DNA of 64,000 nt, taken from the NCBI GenBank assembly GCA_016742175.1, contig JACVCH010000016.1:1-64000 (forward strand), given 5' to 3'. Origin of the DNA: Rhizobiaceae bacterium. Its GTDB lineage: Bacteria > Pseudomonadota > Alphaproteobacteria > Rhizobiales > Rhizobiaceae. Of this stretch, positions 53,084 through 61,625 are shown piece after piece. The position numbers were made by a program, and so were the translations under genes. Within the stretch, counting starts at the first letter, position 1, and each line of letters opens with the position of its first letter. The notes under the pieces are model-generated. The model saw only the letters and a list, made by a program, of their open reading frames with translations. It made no database searches and was not told the DNA's origin.

Positions 53084-54024
53084 TGGAATTTTTCGACATC
53101 CTCTTCACCGCCTCGTTCTGGGTCGCCGCGATCCGCATCGCCTCGCCGCTGATCTTCGCCACGATGGGCGAACTGATCTGCGAGCGCGCGGGCGTCCTCA
53201 ATCTCGGCATCGAGGGCATCATGGTCGCCGGCGCGTTTGCGGGCTGGGTCACCGTCTACGCCGGCGGCGATTTGTGGACCGGCGTTGCCGTCGCAGCGCT
53301 CGTCGGCGCCGCCTTCGGCCTCGTCCATGCGACGCTGACCGAGCCTTTCGGCCTTTCGCAGCACGTCGTCGGCATCGGCATCACGCTGCTTGCGACGAGC
53401 CTCACCTACTTCACCTACCGCATCGTGCTGCCGCAGGTCTCCTCGCCGCCGCGCATCGAGCCCTTCCGCAACTGGGCGGTGCCCTATCTCTCCGACATCC
53501 CGGTTGTCGGCCCGGCGCTCTTCAACCAGACACCGCTGACCTATCTCGCCTTCGTCACCGTCGCGGTCGTCGCCTGGGTTCTCTACCGCACGCCGCTCGG
53601 CCTCGCCGTTCGCGCGGCCGGCGAGAACCCGTCGGCGGTCGAGGCGCAGGGCCTCTCGGTCACCGGCATCCGCATGGGCGCGGTCATGGCCGGTTCGGCG
53701 CTGATGGCGGTCGGCGGCGCGTTCCTCACCATGTCGGCCTTCAACTCCTTCTTCTTCGAGATGGTCAACGGCCGCGGCTGGATCTGCATCGCGCTCGTCG
53801 TCTTCGGCTCGTGGCGGCCGGGAAAGGCGCTCGTCGGCGCGCTGCTCTTCGCCGCCTTCGACGCCTACCAGATCCGCCTGCAGCAGGTCGCCGGCGGCAT
53901 CGTGCCTTATCAGGCCTTCCTGATGATGCCCTATCTCTTATCCATCGTCGCGCTGGTGCTCGTCGCGCGCCGCGCCAGCTACCCCAGGGCGCTGATGATC
54001 CCGTACCAGAAGGGCGAGCGCTAA
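53083..54024 (+). CDS. Nucleoside-type ABC transporter permease 2 (YufQ-like)
   Basis: 313 residues, about nine membrane segments (PLIFATMGELICERAGVLNL, GIEGIMVAGAFAGW, FGLSQHVVGIGITLLATSL). It completes a four-gene BMP-type importer: binding protein, double ATPase and two permeases. Its stop overlaps the stop of the opposing potC-like gene by 3 nt, so the two operons converge head-on. Confidence 0.88.
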   Translation: MEFFDILFTASFWVAAIRIASPLIFATMGELICERAGVLNLGIEGIMVAGAFAGWVTVYAGGDLWTGVAVAALVGAAFGLVHATLTEPFGLSQHVVGIGITLLATSLTYFTYRIVLPQVSSPPRIEPFRNWAVPYLSDIPVVGPALFNQTPLTYLAFVTVAVVAWVLYRTPLGLAVRAAGENPSAVEAQGLSVTGIRMGAVMAGSALMAVGGAFLTMSAFNSFFFEMVNGRGWICIALVVFGSWRPGKALVGALLFAAFDAYQIRLQQVAGGIVPYQAFLMMPYLLSIVALVLVARRASYPRALMIPYQKGER

Positions 54025-54806
54025 GCCTCGACAACCTTCGCCGTGCGCCGCCTTGTATACGCGGCGAGCAGCGCCAGCAGCAGCGTTCCGACGATCAGCA
54101 GCAGCGCCGCGGCGGCGACCGCGGGCGAGATGTTCTCGCGGATGGAGGAAAACATCTGCCGCGCCAGCGTGCGCTGGTTCGGCCCGGCGACGAACAGCGT
54201 CAGCACCACCTCGTCCAGCGACGTCGCGAAGGCGAACACCGCGCCCGTCACGATGCCCGGCATGGCGAGCGGCATGGTCACGCGGCGGAACACTCGCGTC
54301 GGTGAGGCGCCGAGGCTGGCCGCGGCCCGTTCGACCGTCGGATTGATGCCCTGCAGCGCCGTCGACACCGAGACGATGACGAACGGCACGCACAGGACGG
54401 CGTGCGAGAAGATGACGCCGAGATAGCTGCTGGCGAGCCCGATCTGCGCCAGCGAAATCTGCAGCCCGACGCCGAGCACCACGGCCGGCACCACCATCGG
54501 CAGAAGGAAGACGGTGCGCAAGAGGTTGGGGAAGGGGATGCCACGTCCCCTCAGCCCGAGCGCGGCGAGCGTGCCGAGCACGACCGACAGGACCGTCGCC
54601 CCCGAGCCGATGATCAGCGAGTTGACGATCGAATTGCGCCAATGCGCGATCTCGCCGAGTTCCTGAAACCAGCGCAGCGAATAGCCGGGGATCGGATAGT
54701 TGAGGAAGATGCTCGACGTGAAGGCGAGCGGCAGGATCGCGACGATCGGCAGGATCAGGAAGAGGGCGGCGGCAACGCCGAACAGGGCCTGGGCGACACG
54801 CAGCAT
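54021..54806 (-). CDS. Spermidine/putrescine-type ABC transporter permease (PotC-like)
   Basis: 261 residues, six membrane segments, with the EAA loop RAAASLGASPTRVFRRVTMP and FATSLDEVVLTLFVAGPN, the PotC pattern. It starts 3 nt after the PotB-like stop. Last gene of the potD-A-B-C-like operon. Confidence 0.88.
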   Translation of the reverse strand: MLRVAQALFGVAAALFLILPIVAILPLAFTSSIFLNYPIPGYSLRWFQELGEIAHWRNSIVNSLIIGSGATVLSVVLGTLAALGLRGRGIPFPNLLRTVFLLPMVVPAVVLGVGLQISLAQIGLASSYLGVIFSHAVLCVPFVIVSVSTALQGINPTVERAAASLGASPTRVFRRVTMPLAMPGIVTGAVFAFATSLDEVVLTLFVAGPNQRTLARQMFSSIRENISPAVAAAALLLIVGTLLLALLAAYTRRRTAKVVEA

Positions 54807-54809
54807 CTC

Positions 54810-55994
54810 TTACGCTCCCGTCGGCGCGCCGCCGCGCGACAGCCGGCCATAGACCAGATAGAGCACAGTTGTGACCGCCAGCAACAGGATGCCGAGCGCG
54901 CCGGCCATGCCCCAGTTCGCCGTCTGCAGCGCGTAGAAGGCGATGACGGACGAGATCATCTGGTCGTTCGGCCCGCCGACCAGTGCCGGCGTGATATAGT
55001 AGCCGATCGCCACCATGAAGACGAGGAGTGAGCCGGCCAGCAGCCCGGGCATCGAAAGCGGCAGCAGCACCCGCCAGAATGCGCGCAGCGGCCGCGCGCC
55101 GAGCGAGGCGGCGGCCGGCATCAAGTTCTTCGGGATCGCCGAGACGACGGAGAAGATCGGCAGCACCATGAACGGCAACAGCACATGTGTCATCGCGATG
55201 ACGACGCCGAGCCGGTTGAAGATCAGCGGCAGCGGCCCGTCGATCCAGCCGAGCCCGATCAGCGTCTTGTTGATGATGCCCTCGTTCTGGAGAAGGATGA
55301 ACCAGGCGGCCGTGCGCACCAGAAGCGACGTCCAGAGCGGCAGCAGCACGGCGAGCAGCAGCGCGTTGCGCTTCCACCCCGTCACCGAGGCCGCCAGCAT
55401 CGCATAGGGTAGGCCGATCAGCGCGCAGAGCACGGTCACCGAGCCGGCGATGGCGAAGGTGCGCCAGATGATCAACCGGTTGGCCGAGGCCGACGCCGCC
55501 ATGCGCTCGATCTCGCCCGTATCGGAGCGCTCAAGGTCGAGTGCGGCGAGAAGATTGCGATCCGTATAGGGCGCGACCGAGGTCTGGATCGCCTGCCAGA
55601 AGCGCGGCTCGGCCCAGCGGTCGTCGACTTCGACGAGATCGAGCGTCTGCCCGTCCTCGAGATCGCGCGCAGCGTTTGCGGTACGGCCCATCAGCGTGCG
55701 AAAGCCCGACACCTGGCTGTTCAGCGTCCGCACCGCGGCGCCCAGCGTCGATTGCGGCGTCTCGCGCAGGTCCTCGACCAGCGCGGCCTGGATCTCGGCG
55801 TCGGGCATCGCCTCGCCGTCCCAGCTTCCGATCAGCTCCGCGGTGCGCGGAAAAGCGCCGCCGATGGCATCGTTGCGGATCGATACGTCGACCATCAGCC
55901 AGAGCGGCCACAGGAAGAAGACGCCGAGAAAGATCACCAGCGGCGCGATCAGCAGCGCCGCCCGGCCACGCTGCCGTGCCGAGACCGCGTTCAT
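54810..55994 (-). CDS. Spermidine/putrescine-type ABC transporter permease (PotB-like) with long first periplasmic loop
   Basis: 394 residues against ~280-300 for PotB. The extra ~130 residues lie between the first membrane segment (LLIAPLVIFLGVFFLWPLWL) and the rest of the permease, in the periplasm (residues ~40-170, acidic, ELIGSWDGEAMPDAEIQAAL and following). The EAA loop is PAAASLGARPLRAFWRVLLP. The insertion may contact the binding protein. Overlaps the ATPase gene by 4 nt. Confidence 0.88.
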   Translation of the reverse strand: MNAVSARQRGRAALLIAPLVIFLGVFFLWPLWLMVDVSIRNDAIGGAFPRTAELIGSWDGEAMPDAEIQAALVEDLRETPQSTLGAAVRTLNSQVSGFRTLMGRTANAARDLEDGQTLDLVEVDDRWAEPRFWQAIQTSVAPYTDRNLLAALDLERSDTGEIERMAASASANRLIIWRTFAIAGSVTVLCALIGLPYAMLAASVTGWKRNALLLAVLLPLWTSLLVRTAAWFILLQNEGIINKTLIGLGWIDGPLPLIFNRLGVVIAMTHVLLPFMVLPIFSVVSAIPKNLMPAAASLGARPLRAFWRVLLPLSMPGLLAGSLLVFMVAIGYYITPALVGGPNDQMISSVIAFYALQTANWGMAGALGILLLAVTTVLYLVYGRLSRGGAPTGA

Positions 55995-57034
55995 GCGGCA
56001 AACACCGAGCAGTCGGCGGCGGCGAAGGAAACGGTCACGCTCTCGCCGGTGCGACGCTCCGCAGCGCCGCGCTCCAGCCGCGCGACCAGCGAAAGTGCGC
56101 CCGCGTCGAGGTGAAGCCGCAAATGGTCGCCTTGGTAGACGACGTCGGAAATCGTCGCCTGGAGCCGGTTGTCGCCATTGCCGTCGAGCCGCAGCCGTTC
56201 GGGTCGGATCGAGACGGAGACGCGGCTGCCCGCCGCATAGCCATGGTCGGGTGCGACAATCGTCGCCCCGTTCGTCAGTTCGACGGCCGCCGGTCCCTTG
56301 ACCACGCCGTCGAGAAGATTGGTTTCGCCGATAAACTCGGCGACGAAGCGGTTGTGCGGATGATCGTAGACTTCGCCCGCGGTGCCGATCTGCGCGATCT
56401 TGCCGGCGTCGAAGATCGCGATGCGGTCGGACATGGTCAGCGCTTCGGACTGGTCGTGCGTGACGAAGATGATCGTCAGCCCGAGCCGGCGGTGCAACTC
56501 GCGGATTTCGAGCTGCATTTCTTCGCGCAGCTTCTTGTCGAGCGCGCCGAGCGGCTCGTCCATCAGGATGACCTTGGGCTCGTAGACGAGCGCGCGGGTC
56601 AGCGCAACGCGCTGCTGCTGGCCGCCGGAAAGCTGGTCCGGGCGGCGATCGGCCAGATGGCCGAGTTGCACACGGTCGAGCGCGGCCTTGACGCGCGGGC
56701 GGGTCTCTGACTTCGGCACGCCGCGCATTTCAAGCGGAAAGGCGACGTTCTCGGCAACGCTCATATGCGGAAAGAGGGCGTAGTTCTGGAAGACGACGCC
56801 CATGCCGCGCCTGTAGGGCGGCAGATGGTCGATCTTCTCGCCGTCGAGCAGGATGTCGCCCGACGTTGCGCCCTCGAACCCGGCGAGCATCATCAGGATC
56901 GTCGTCTTGCCCGAACCCGAGGGGCCGAGCAGGCTCAGAAACTCGCCCTTGCGGACTTCGAGATTGAGCCCTTCGACCACCGTGACCTGACCGAAGGTCT
57001 TGGACACGCCGCGAAGCTCGATGAAAGCGGTCAT
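55991..57034 (-). CDS. Spermidine/putrescine-type ABC transporter ATP-binding protein (PotA-like)
   Basis: 347 residues. Walker A GPSGSGKTT, Q-loop VVFQNYALFPHM, signature LSGGQQQRVALTRAL, Walker B VILMDEPLGALD, switch His in THDQSEA, and the C-terminal TOBE domain (about 260-345). Energises import of a polyamine or another small organic cation or anion. It follows the binding-protein gene after a hairpin. Confidence 0.9.
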   Translation of the reverse strand: MTAFIELRGVSKTFGQVTVVEGLNLEVRKGEFLSLLGPSGSGKTTILMMLAGFEGATSGDILLDGEKIDHLPPYRRGMGVVFQNYALFPHMSVAENVAFPLEMRGVPKSETRPRVKAALDRVQLGHLADRRPDQLSGGQQQRVALTRALVYEPKVILMDEPLGALDKKLREEMQLEIRELHRRLGLTIIFVTHDQSEALTMSDRIAIFDAGKIAQIGTAGEVYDHPHNRFVAEFIGETNLLDGVVKGPAAVELTNGATIVAPDHGYAAGSRVSVSIRPERLRLDGNGDNRLQATISDVVYQGDHLRLHLDAGALSLVARLERGAAERRTGESVTVSFAAADCSVFAA

Positions 57035-57068
57035 GCAGCCCCGTCGATTGCTGGACTGGAAGAGAAGT

Positions 57069-57091
57069 GGCGCACCCTTGCGGGGTGCGCC
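57069..57091 (-). terminator. Stem-loop between potD-like and potA-like genes
   Basis: A 9-bp stem (GGCGCACCC / GGGTGCGCC) with a 5-nt loop, just after the binding-protein stop on the minus strand. Only a weak pyrimidine run follows (ACTTCTCTTCC). It probably protects or partly ends the binding-protein message. Confidence 0.55.
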
Positions 57092-57103
57092 TCCGAGGCT
57101 CGA

Positions 57104-58153
57104 TTACTGGGCGAGCCAGGCGTTGAAGCGCTCGTTGAGCTCTTCGATGTTGTCGACCCAGAAATCGCCGTCGAGCGCGATTGCGCCTTCGAGGTTTTCC
57201 GGCGAGGTCGGCAGTTCCGCCGCCACTTCCGGCGCCAGCGCCGCCCCGGCTTCGACATTGGTCAGGCCGTAGGCGATGAATTCGGGCAGCTTGGCCTGGT
57301 TTTCCGGCTGGCTGGCGAAGTTGATGAACTCGAACGCCGCGTCCTTGTTGGGCGAATCCTTCAGGACGACCCACGAGTCGATCGCGTAGATAGAGCCCGG
57401 CCAGACGATCTGGAAATTGGTGCCTTCGGTCTTGTTGATGCCGGCGAGGCGACCATTATAGGCGGTCGTCATGACGACTTCGCCCGAGGCGAGAAGCTGG
57501 ATCGGCTGCGCGCCAGCTTCCCACCACACGATGTCGCCCTTGATCTCGTCGAGCTTGGCAAAGGCGCGGTCGACGCCTTCGTCGGTGCCCAGCACTTGAT
57601 AGACCTCTTCGACCGGCACGCCGTCCGCCATCAGGGCGAATTCGAGCGAGTATTTCGGGCCGCGCCGCAGGCCGCGCTTGCCGGGATATTCTTCCGTGTT
57701 CCAGAAGTCCTCCCAGCCGGTCGGCGCCTCGGTCAGCTTTTCCGCGTCGTAGGAAAGACCGGTCGTCCACACGATCGCGCCGACGCCGCATTCATTGACG
57801 GCTGCGGGCAGGAACTTGTCCTCGCCGCCGAGCGCTTCCCAGTCGACCGTCTCGTACATCCCGTCGGCGCAGCCGAGCGCGAGCTCTTCGGTCTCGACCT
57901 GCACGACGTCCCAGTCCGCCGGGCGCGTTTCCATCTTGGCCGCGATCACGCCATAGCCGCCGTCCCACGATTCCTCGGTGACGGCCGTGCCGGTCTCGGC
58001 GGTGAAGGGTTCGAAATAGATTTCGCGCTGCGCGTCCTGGTAGTTGCCGCCCCACGAGACCACGGTCAGGTTCCGGTCCTGAGCCGACGAGGACGCGATG
58101 GCGAGAACGGCGAAGGAGGAGGCGAGCGCAAGACGCTTGACTGTCGATTTCAT
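57104..58153 (-). CDS. Spermidine/putrescine-type ABC transporter substrate-binding protein (PotD-like)
   Basis: 349 residues, SBP_bac_8 family. The signal peptide ends near ASSSA-QDR. Landmarks: LTVVSWGGNYQDAQREIYFE, WWEAGAQPIQLLASGEVVMT and GSIYAIDSWVVLKDSPNKDA. It is the first gene of the importer operon. Similar proteins bind polyamines, but also other ligands such as sulfonates or amino-alcohols, so the ligand is open. Confidence 0.88.
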   Translation of the reverse strand: MKSTVKRLALASSFAVLAIASSSAQDRNLTVVSWGGNYQDAQREIYFEPFTAETGTAVTEESWDGGYGVIAAKMETRPADWDVVQVETEELALGCADGMYETVDWEALGGEDKFLPAAVNECGVGAIVWTTGLSYDAEKLTEAPTGWEDFWNTEEYPGKRGLRRGPKYSLEFALMADGVPVEEVYQVLGTDEGVDRAFAKLDEIKGDIVWWEAGAQPIQLLASGEVVMTTAYNGRLAGINKTEGTNFQIVWPGSIYAIDSWVVLKDSPNKDAAFEFINFASQPENQAKLPEFIAYGLTNVEAGAALAPEVAAELPTSPENLEGAIALDGDFWVDNIEELNERFNAWLAQ

Positions 58154-58250
58154 TTTCTTCCCCTGCGTTATTGGTTTTGGCTATCCAATCACAGATTTGA
58201 TCGGTTGAAACCGGCAATCCTCGATTGGAAAGAATTATCACCAGATCGGA

Positions 58251-58799
58251 TCAGTATGTCGGCGGCGTGATGGCCGATAAGATCGTGCTTTCGCTGTCCG
58301 CTATGTTGCGAAACCGGTGCGGCAGGCGGCTGTCGAAATAATAGCCCTCGCCGGGCGTCAGCACCCGGCGCTCCTGGTCCACCGTCACTTCGATCGCGCC
58401 CGTCAGAACCATGCCCGCCTCCTGCGCCGAATGCGAGAAGGCCTCGCCCGTATCGCCGCCCGGTGCATAGGATTCGTGCAGCATAAGGAGCTGTCGGTTG
58501 GGGTGGTTGGCGCCGATCATCCGGTAGGAAATCGTATCCGCACGGCCGATCTCCACCAGATCCGCCGCGCCGTAGAAGGGCGATGCCGGCAGATTGGACT
58601 GAAGATCGAGGAAGAACCCAGTCAGCGTCGTGCCGAGCGCATCGAGGATGGCCGTCAGCGTGTCGACCGACGGGCTCATCCGGTCGCGCTCGATCAGCGA
58701 AATCGCCGAATGCGACACGCCGGAGCGCTTCGCCACCTCGCGAACGCTGAGCGAGCGCCGTCGGCGCAGTTCGTGCAGCTTGGTCCCGATCCTCGGCAT
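58251..58799 (-). CDS. XRE-family regulator with cupin domain (PuuR-like)
   Basis: 182 residues. HTH_3 at the N-terminus (ELRRRRSLSVREVAKRSGVS, HSAISLIERDRMSPS) and a cupin (SHSAQEAGMVLTGAIEVTVD, YYFDSRLPHRFRNI). ATG 58799 has AAGGAG 7 nt upstream. It lies between the PotD-like operon and the divergent HisD-like gene, an ideal position to control both. The family senses polyamines or amino compounds. Confidence 0.87.
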   Translation of the reverse strand: MPRIGTKLHELRRRRSLSVREVAKRSGVSHSAISLIERDRMSPSVDTLTAILDALGTTLTGFFLDLQSNLPASPFYGAADLVEIGRADTISYRMIGANHPNRQLLMLHESYAPGGDTGEAFSHSAQEAGMVLTGAIEVTVDQERRVLTPGEGYYFDSRLPHRFRNIADSESTILSAITPPTY

Positions 58800-58921
58800 C
58801 GCAATCTCCTTCGCCGCCACACTAGTGGTGGTGAATTTAATCGACAAGACCCGCCGCCTCGCTTGTGGCAGATCGAGGCTTGCGCACAATGAACGCAATC
58901 CTCTCTGGCGAAAGTTACACG

Positions 58922-60199
58922 ATGCGCAAGCTCCCTGATGCCCTCCGGGCCAAGATCGACCATGTGAAGTCGCCGACGCGCGACGTCGTCGCCGATACGT
59001 CCGACGTCGAAACCACCGTCCGCGAAGTCCTCGCCGCCGTGCGCGACAAAGGCGACGCCGCCGTGCGCGACTATTCGCGCCGCTTCGACAAGCTCGACAT
59101 CGAAGCGCTCGAGGTTTCGGCGGCCGAGCGCAAGGCGGCGGTCGACGCGCTCGACCGCCAGACCCGCTCCGACACCGAATTCGCCATCGAACGCGTCCAC
59201 GACTTCGCCGAAGCGCAGATGCAGACGATCAAGCCGCTCGACTACGAGGCGCTGCCGGGCCTGCATCTCGGCCACCGCGTGATCCCGATCGAAAAGGTCG
59301 GCGCCTATGTGCCCGGCGGCCGCTACCCGATCCTGTCTGCCCCGGTGATGACGCTCGTTCCCGCCAAGGTCGCGGGCTGTTCGGAGGTCGTCGCCTGCCT
59401 GCCGCCCGGCGCGCACCCGGCGATGATCGCCGGCTGTCACCTCTCCGGCGCCGACCGCATCTTCCGCATCGGCGGCGCGCAGGCCATCGCCGCGATGGCC
59501 TACGGCACCGAAAGCGTGCCCGGCGTCGACAAGATCGTCGGCCCGGGCAACGCCTATGTGAACGAGGCCAAGCGTCAGGTCTTCGGCCCGGTCGGCATCG
59601 ACCAGCTCGCCGGCCCGAGCGAGATCTACGTCGTCGCCGATGCGAGCGGCGACGCGGCGATGATCGCCACCGACATGCTGGCGCAGGCCGAGCACGACGT
59701 GCGCACCCGCGTCGGCCTCATTACGACGGACCGCAAGCTCGCCGAGGCGACGCTGGCCGAAGTCGAGCGGCAACTCCGGGACCTGCCGACCGCCGACGTC
59801 GCCGGCCCCGCCTTCCGTGACTATGGCGAGATCGTCGTCTGCGCCGACGAGGCCGCGATGATCGCCTATTCGGATTTCATCGCCGCCGAACATCTGCAGG
59901 TCCACACCTCCGACCCCCAGTCGACCGCAAGCAAGCTTCGCAACTACGGCTCGCTCTTCATCGGGCGCGAAGCGAGCGTCGTCTATTCCGACAAATGCTG
60001 CGGCACGAACCACACTTTGCCCACCATGGCGGCAGCACGCTACACGGGCGGGCTTTGGGTCGGCTCCTACGTCAAGATCTGCACCCATCAATGGCTCGAC
60101 GCGCGCGGCGTAGCGGCCGTTGCGCCGCCGGCCATTCGCCAGAGCGCGACCGAGGGCATGGAAGGCCACCGCCGCGCCGCGGCCCTGCGCCTGGGCTAA
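58922..60199 (+). CDS. Histidinol dehydrogenase homologue, probably catabolic
   Basis: About 425 residues, HisD family. Zinc and catalytic residues are all visible: Gln and His in LAQAEHD, Glu-His in AAEHLQV, Asp in [10 protein letters not shown] and His in EGHRRAA. NAD-binding segment [17 protein letters not shown]. It sits with an ABC importer and an XRE regulator, away from other his genes, so it is more likely one of the paralogues that oxidise other alcohols (for example HpsN-type 2,3-dihydroxypropane-1-sulfonate dehydrogenase). Starts at 58865 and 58889 are possible; 58922 fits the family N-terminus. Confidence 0.78.
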   Translation: MRKLPDALRAKIDHVKSPTRDVVADTSDVETTVREVLAAVRDKGDAAVRDYSRRFDKLDIEALEVSAAERKAAVDALDRQTRSDTEFAIERVHDFAEAQMQTIKPLDYEALPGLHLGHRVIPIEKVGAYVPGGRYPILSAPVMTLVPAKVAGCSEVVACLPPGAHPAMIAGCHLSGADRIFRIGGAQAIAAMAYGTESVPGVDKIVGPGNAYVNEAKRQVFGPVGIDQLAGPSEIYVVADASGDAAMIATDMLAQAEHDVRTRVGLITTDRKLAEATLAEVERQLRDLPTADVAGPAFRDYGEIVVCADEAAMIAYSDFIAAEHLQVHTSDPQSTASKLRNYGSLFIGREASVVYSDKCCGTNHTLPTMAAARYTGGLWVGSYVKICTHQWLDARGVAAVAPPAIRQSATEGMEGHRRAAALRLG

Positions 60200-60214
60200 A
60201 GGTCATCGCTCGCT

Positions 60215-60242
60215 GGCTTGGCAGATACCCCCTTGCCAAGCC
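60215..60242 (+). terminator. Stem-loop after the HisD-like gene
   Basis: A perfect 9-bp stem (GGCTTGGCA / TGCCAAGCC) with a 10-nt loop, between the HisD-like gene and the TPP riboswitch. No U-run follows. It may partly separate the two transcription units. Confidence 0.45.
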
Positions 60243-60264
60243 GGCAAATGCGATGTTACCCCTG

Positions 60265-60367
60265 CCGCTATTCCACAGGGGTGCTCCGTAACGCCGGGGC
60301 TGAGACGTGAAGCGACATGCTTTCGGACCCTCAAGCTGATCTGGGTAATACCAGCGGAGCGAGGCGG
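60265..60367 (+). promoter_or_regulatory. TPP riboswitch (THI element)
   Basis: Conserved THI-box pieces are in order: AGGGGTGC, GGCTGAGA, GACCCT pairing back to AGGGG (P2), then CTGATCTGGGTAATACCAGCG. The closing P1 stem can pair CCGC (60265-60268) with GCGG (60364-60367). That strand contains the AGGCGG ribosome site of the next gene, whose ATG is at 60371. This fits TPP-dependent blocking of translation in front of a thiamine-precursor transporter. Confidence 0.92.
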
Positions 60368-60370
60368 TTC

Positions 60371-60982
60371 ATGTTTTCAGGTGCACAGCTTTCCCTTTAT
60401 CCGATGTGCGACGATTTCGTCGCCGTCATCCTCAAGGCCGTCGATGCGCTCGAGCCCTACAGGCCGCGTTTCCGCATCGAAACCGACGACGTCTCGACGC
60501 TGATCGTCGGGCCTCCGGAGGACATCTTCCCGGCCATGCGCGATCTCTTCGCGTCTGCCGCCGGAACCGGCGTCCACTGCGTCCTCTCCGCCGCCGTCTC
60601 GCGCGGTTGCCCGGGCGAACCCGATGACGAAATCTGCACGCCCTCGGCCGATTTCGGCACGGCCGCGCCGCTCGACGAGCGCATAGCCGCCGCCCGCGAA
60701 GCGGTCGCGAAGGCAGGCATGACCGGCATCGAGGTCGCGGCCCAGTTCTCGCTCTATCCGCTCGGCGGCAGCCATCACATGGACGAGATCTATGGCTGCA
60801 TCGACTTCCTGAAGTCGTCGGGCGTCTTCGAGAAATCGAAGAATTTCTGCACGAAACTGCGCGGCGATGCCGGCCCGGTCTTCGCGACGTTGAGCGAAGC
60901 CTTCCTGCGCTTCGGTGCACCCAACGGCCATGTCGCGCTCGACCTGACCGTCTCTGCGAACAGCCCGACCAAGATCGGCTGA
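60371..60982 (+). CDS. ykoF: YkoF-family thiamine/HMP-binding protein
   Basis: 203 residues, close to the usual YkoF length. Duplicated half-domains of the family are seen (AQLSLYPMCDDFVAVILKAV and AAQFSLYPLGGSHHMDEIYG). YkoF binds thiamine or its pyrimidine precursor HMP in the cytoplasm. It is the first gene after the TPP riboswitch, followed by the ykoEDC transporter genes, which matches the known riboswitch-controlled HMP/thiamine salvage operon. Confidence 0.9.
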   Translation: MFSGAQLSLYPMCDDFVAVILKAVDALEPYRPRFRIETDDVSTLIVGPPEDIFPAMRDLFASAAGTGVHCVLSAAVSRGCPGEPDDEICTPSADFGTAAPLDERIAAAREAVAKAGMTGIEVAAQFSLYPLGGSHHMDEIYGCIDFLKSSGVFEKSKNFCTKLRGDAGPVFATLSEAFLRFGAPNGHVALDLTVSANSPTKIG

Positions 60983-61040
60983 TCTCGTTTCTCCGGCGTG
61001 CCCGAAAGGCGCGCATCTCTTGCTCCAAGGAAACATCGTC

Positions 61041-61625
61041 ATGCTGACCACTCGCGGCTGGACCCTGCGCGAAATTCTCATCGTCGCCGTTCTCGGCGCC
61101 GTCTTCGGCGTTCTCTATCTGGCTTGGGTGCAGGTCTGGTTGATCGCGCAGGCGATCTTCGGCGCCGTAACCATGGACGTGGTGATGGGCTTCTGGTTCA
61201 TCGTCTCCATCATCGCCGCCGCGATCATCCGCAAGCCGGGCGCCGCGCTTCTGTCGGAGGTGCTGGCGGCGCTCGTGCAGGTGCTGCTCGGCAGTCCGGC
61301 CGGGCTCCTGCTTCTCGTCACAGGCCTCGTCCAGGGCGCCGGCGCGGAAGCCGTCTTCGCCGCGACGCGCTGGAAAAACTACCGCCTGCCGGTGCTGATG
61401 CTGGCCGGCGTCGGCGCGGCAATCGCCTCTTTCGCCTACACCTGGGTCCGCTTCGACTACGGTGCGCTGGCGCCCGGCCTCCTCATCACCATGTTCGCGC
61501 TGCGCTGCCTCAGCGGCGCGGTCCTCGGCGGTCTCGCCGGCCATCTCGTGGTCGAGGCGCTCTACAAGACCGGCGTGCTCTCGGGCCTGAAGATCGACCA
61601 TGAACGTCGCCTTCAGCGCGCCTGA
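61041..61625 (+). CDS. ykoE: ECF transporter S component YkoE (HMP/thiamine)
   Basis: 194 residues, about six membrane segments, YkoE family (LREILIVAVLGAVFGVLYLA, VQVLLGSPAGLLLLVTGLVQ, GAGAEAVFA). It is the substrate-capturing subunit of an energy-coupling factor transporter. ATG 61041 with AAGGA upstream; a TTG at 61020 is an alternative. Overlaps ykoD by 26 nt. Confidence 0.9.
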   Translation: MLTTRGWTLREILIVAVLGAVFGVLYLAWVQVWLIAQAIFGAVTMDVVMGFWFIVSIIAAAIIRKPGAALLSEVLAALVQVLLGSPAGLLLLVTGLVQGAGAEAVFAATRWKNYRLPVLMLAGVGAAIASFAYTWVRFDYGALAPGLLITMFALRCLSGAVLGGLAGHLVVEALYKTGVLSGLKIDHERRLQRA

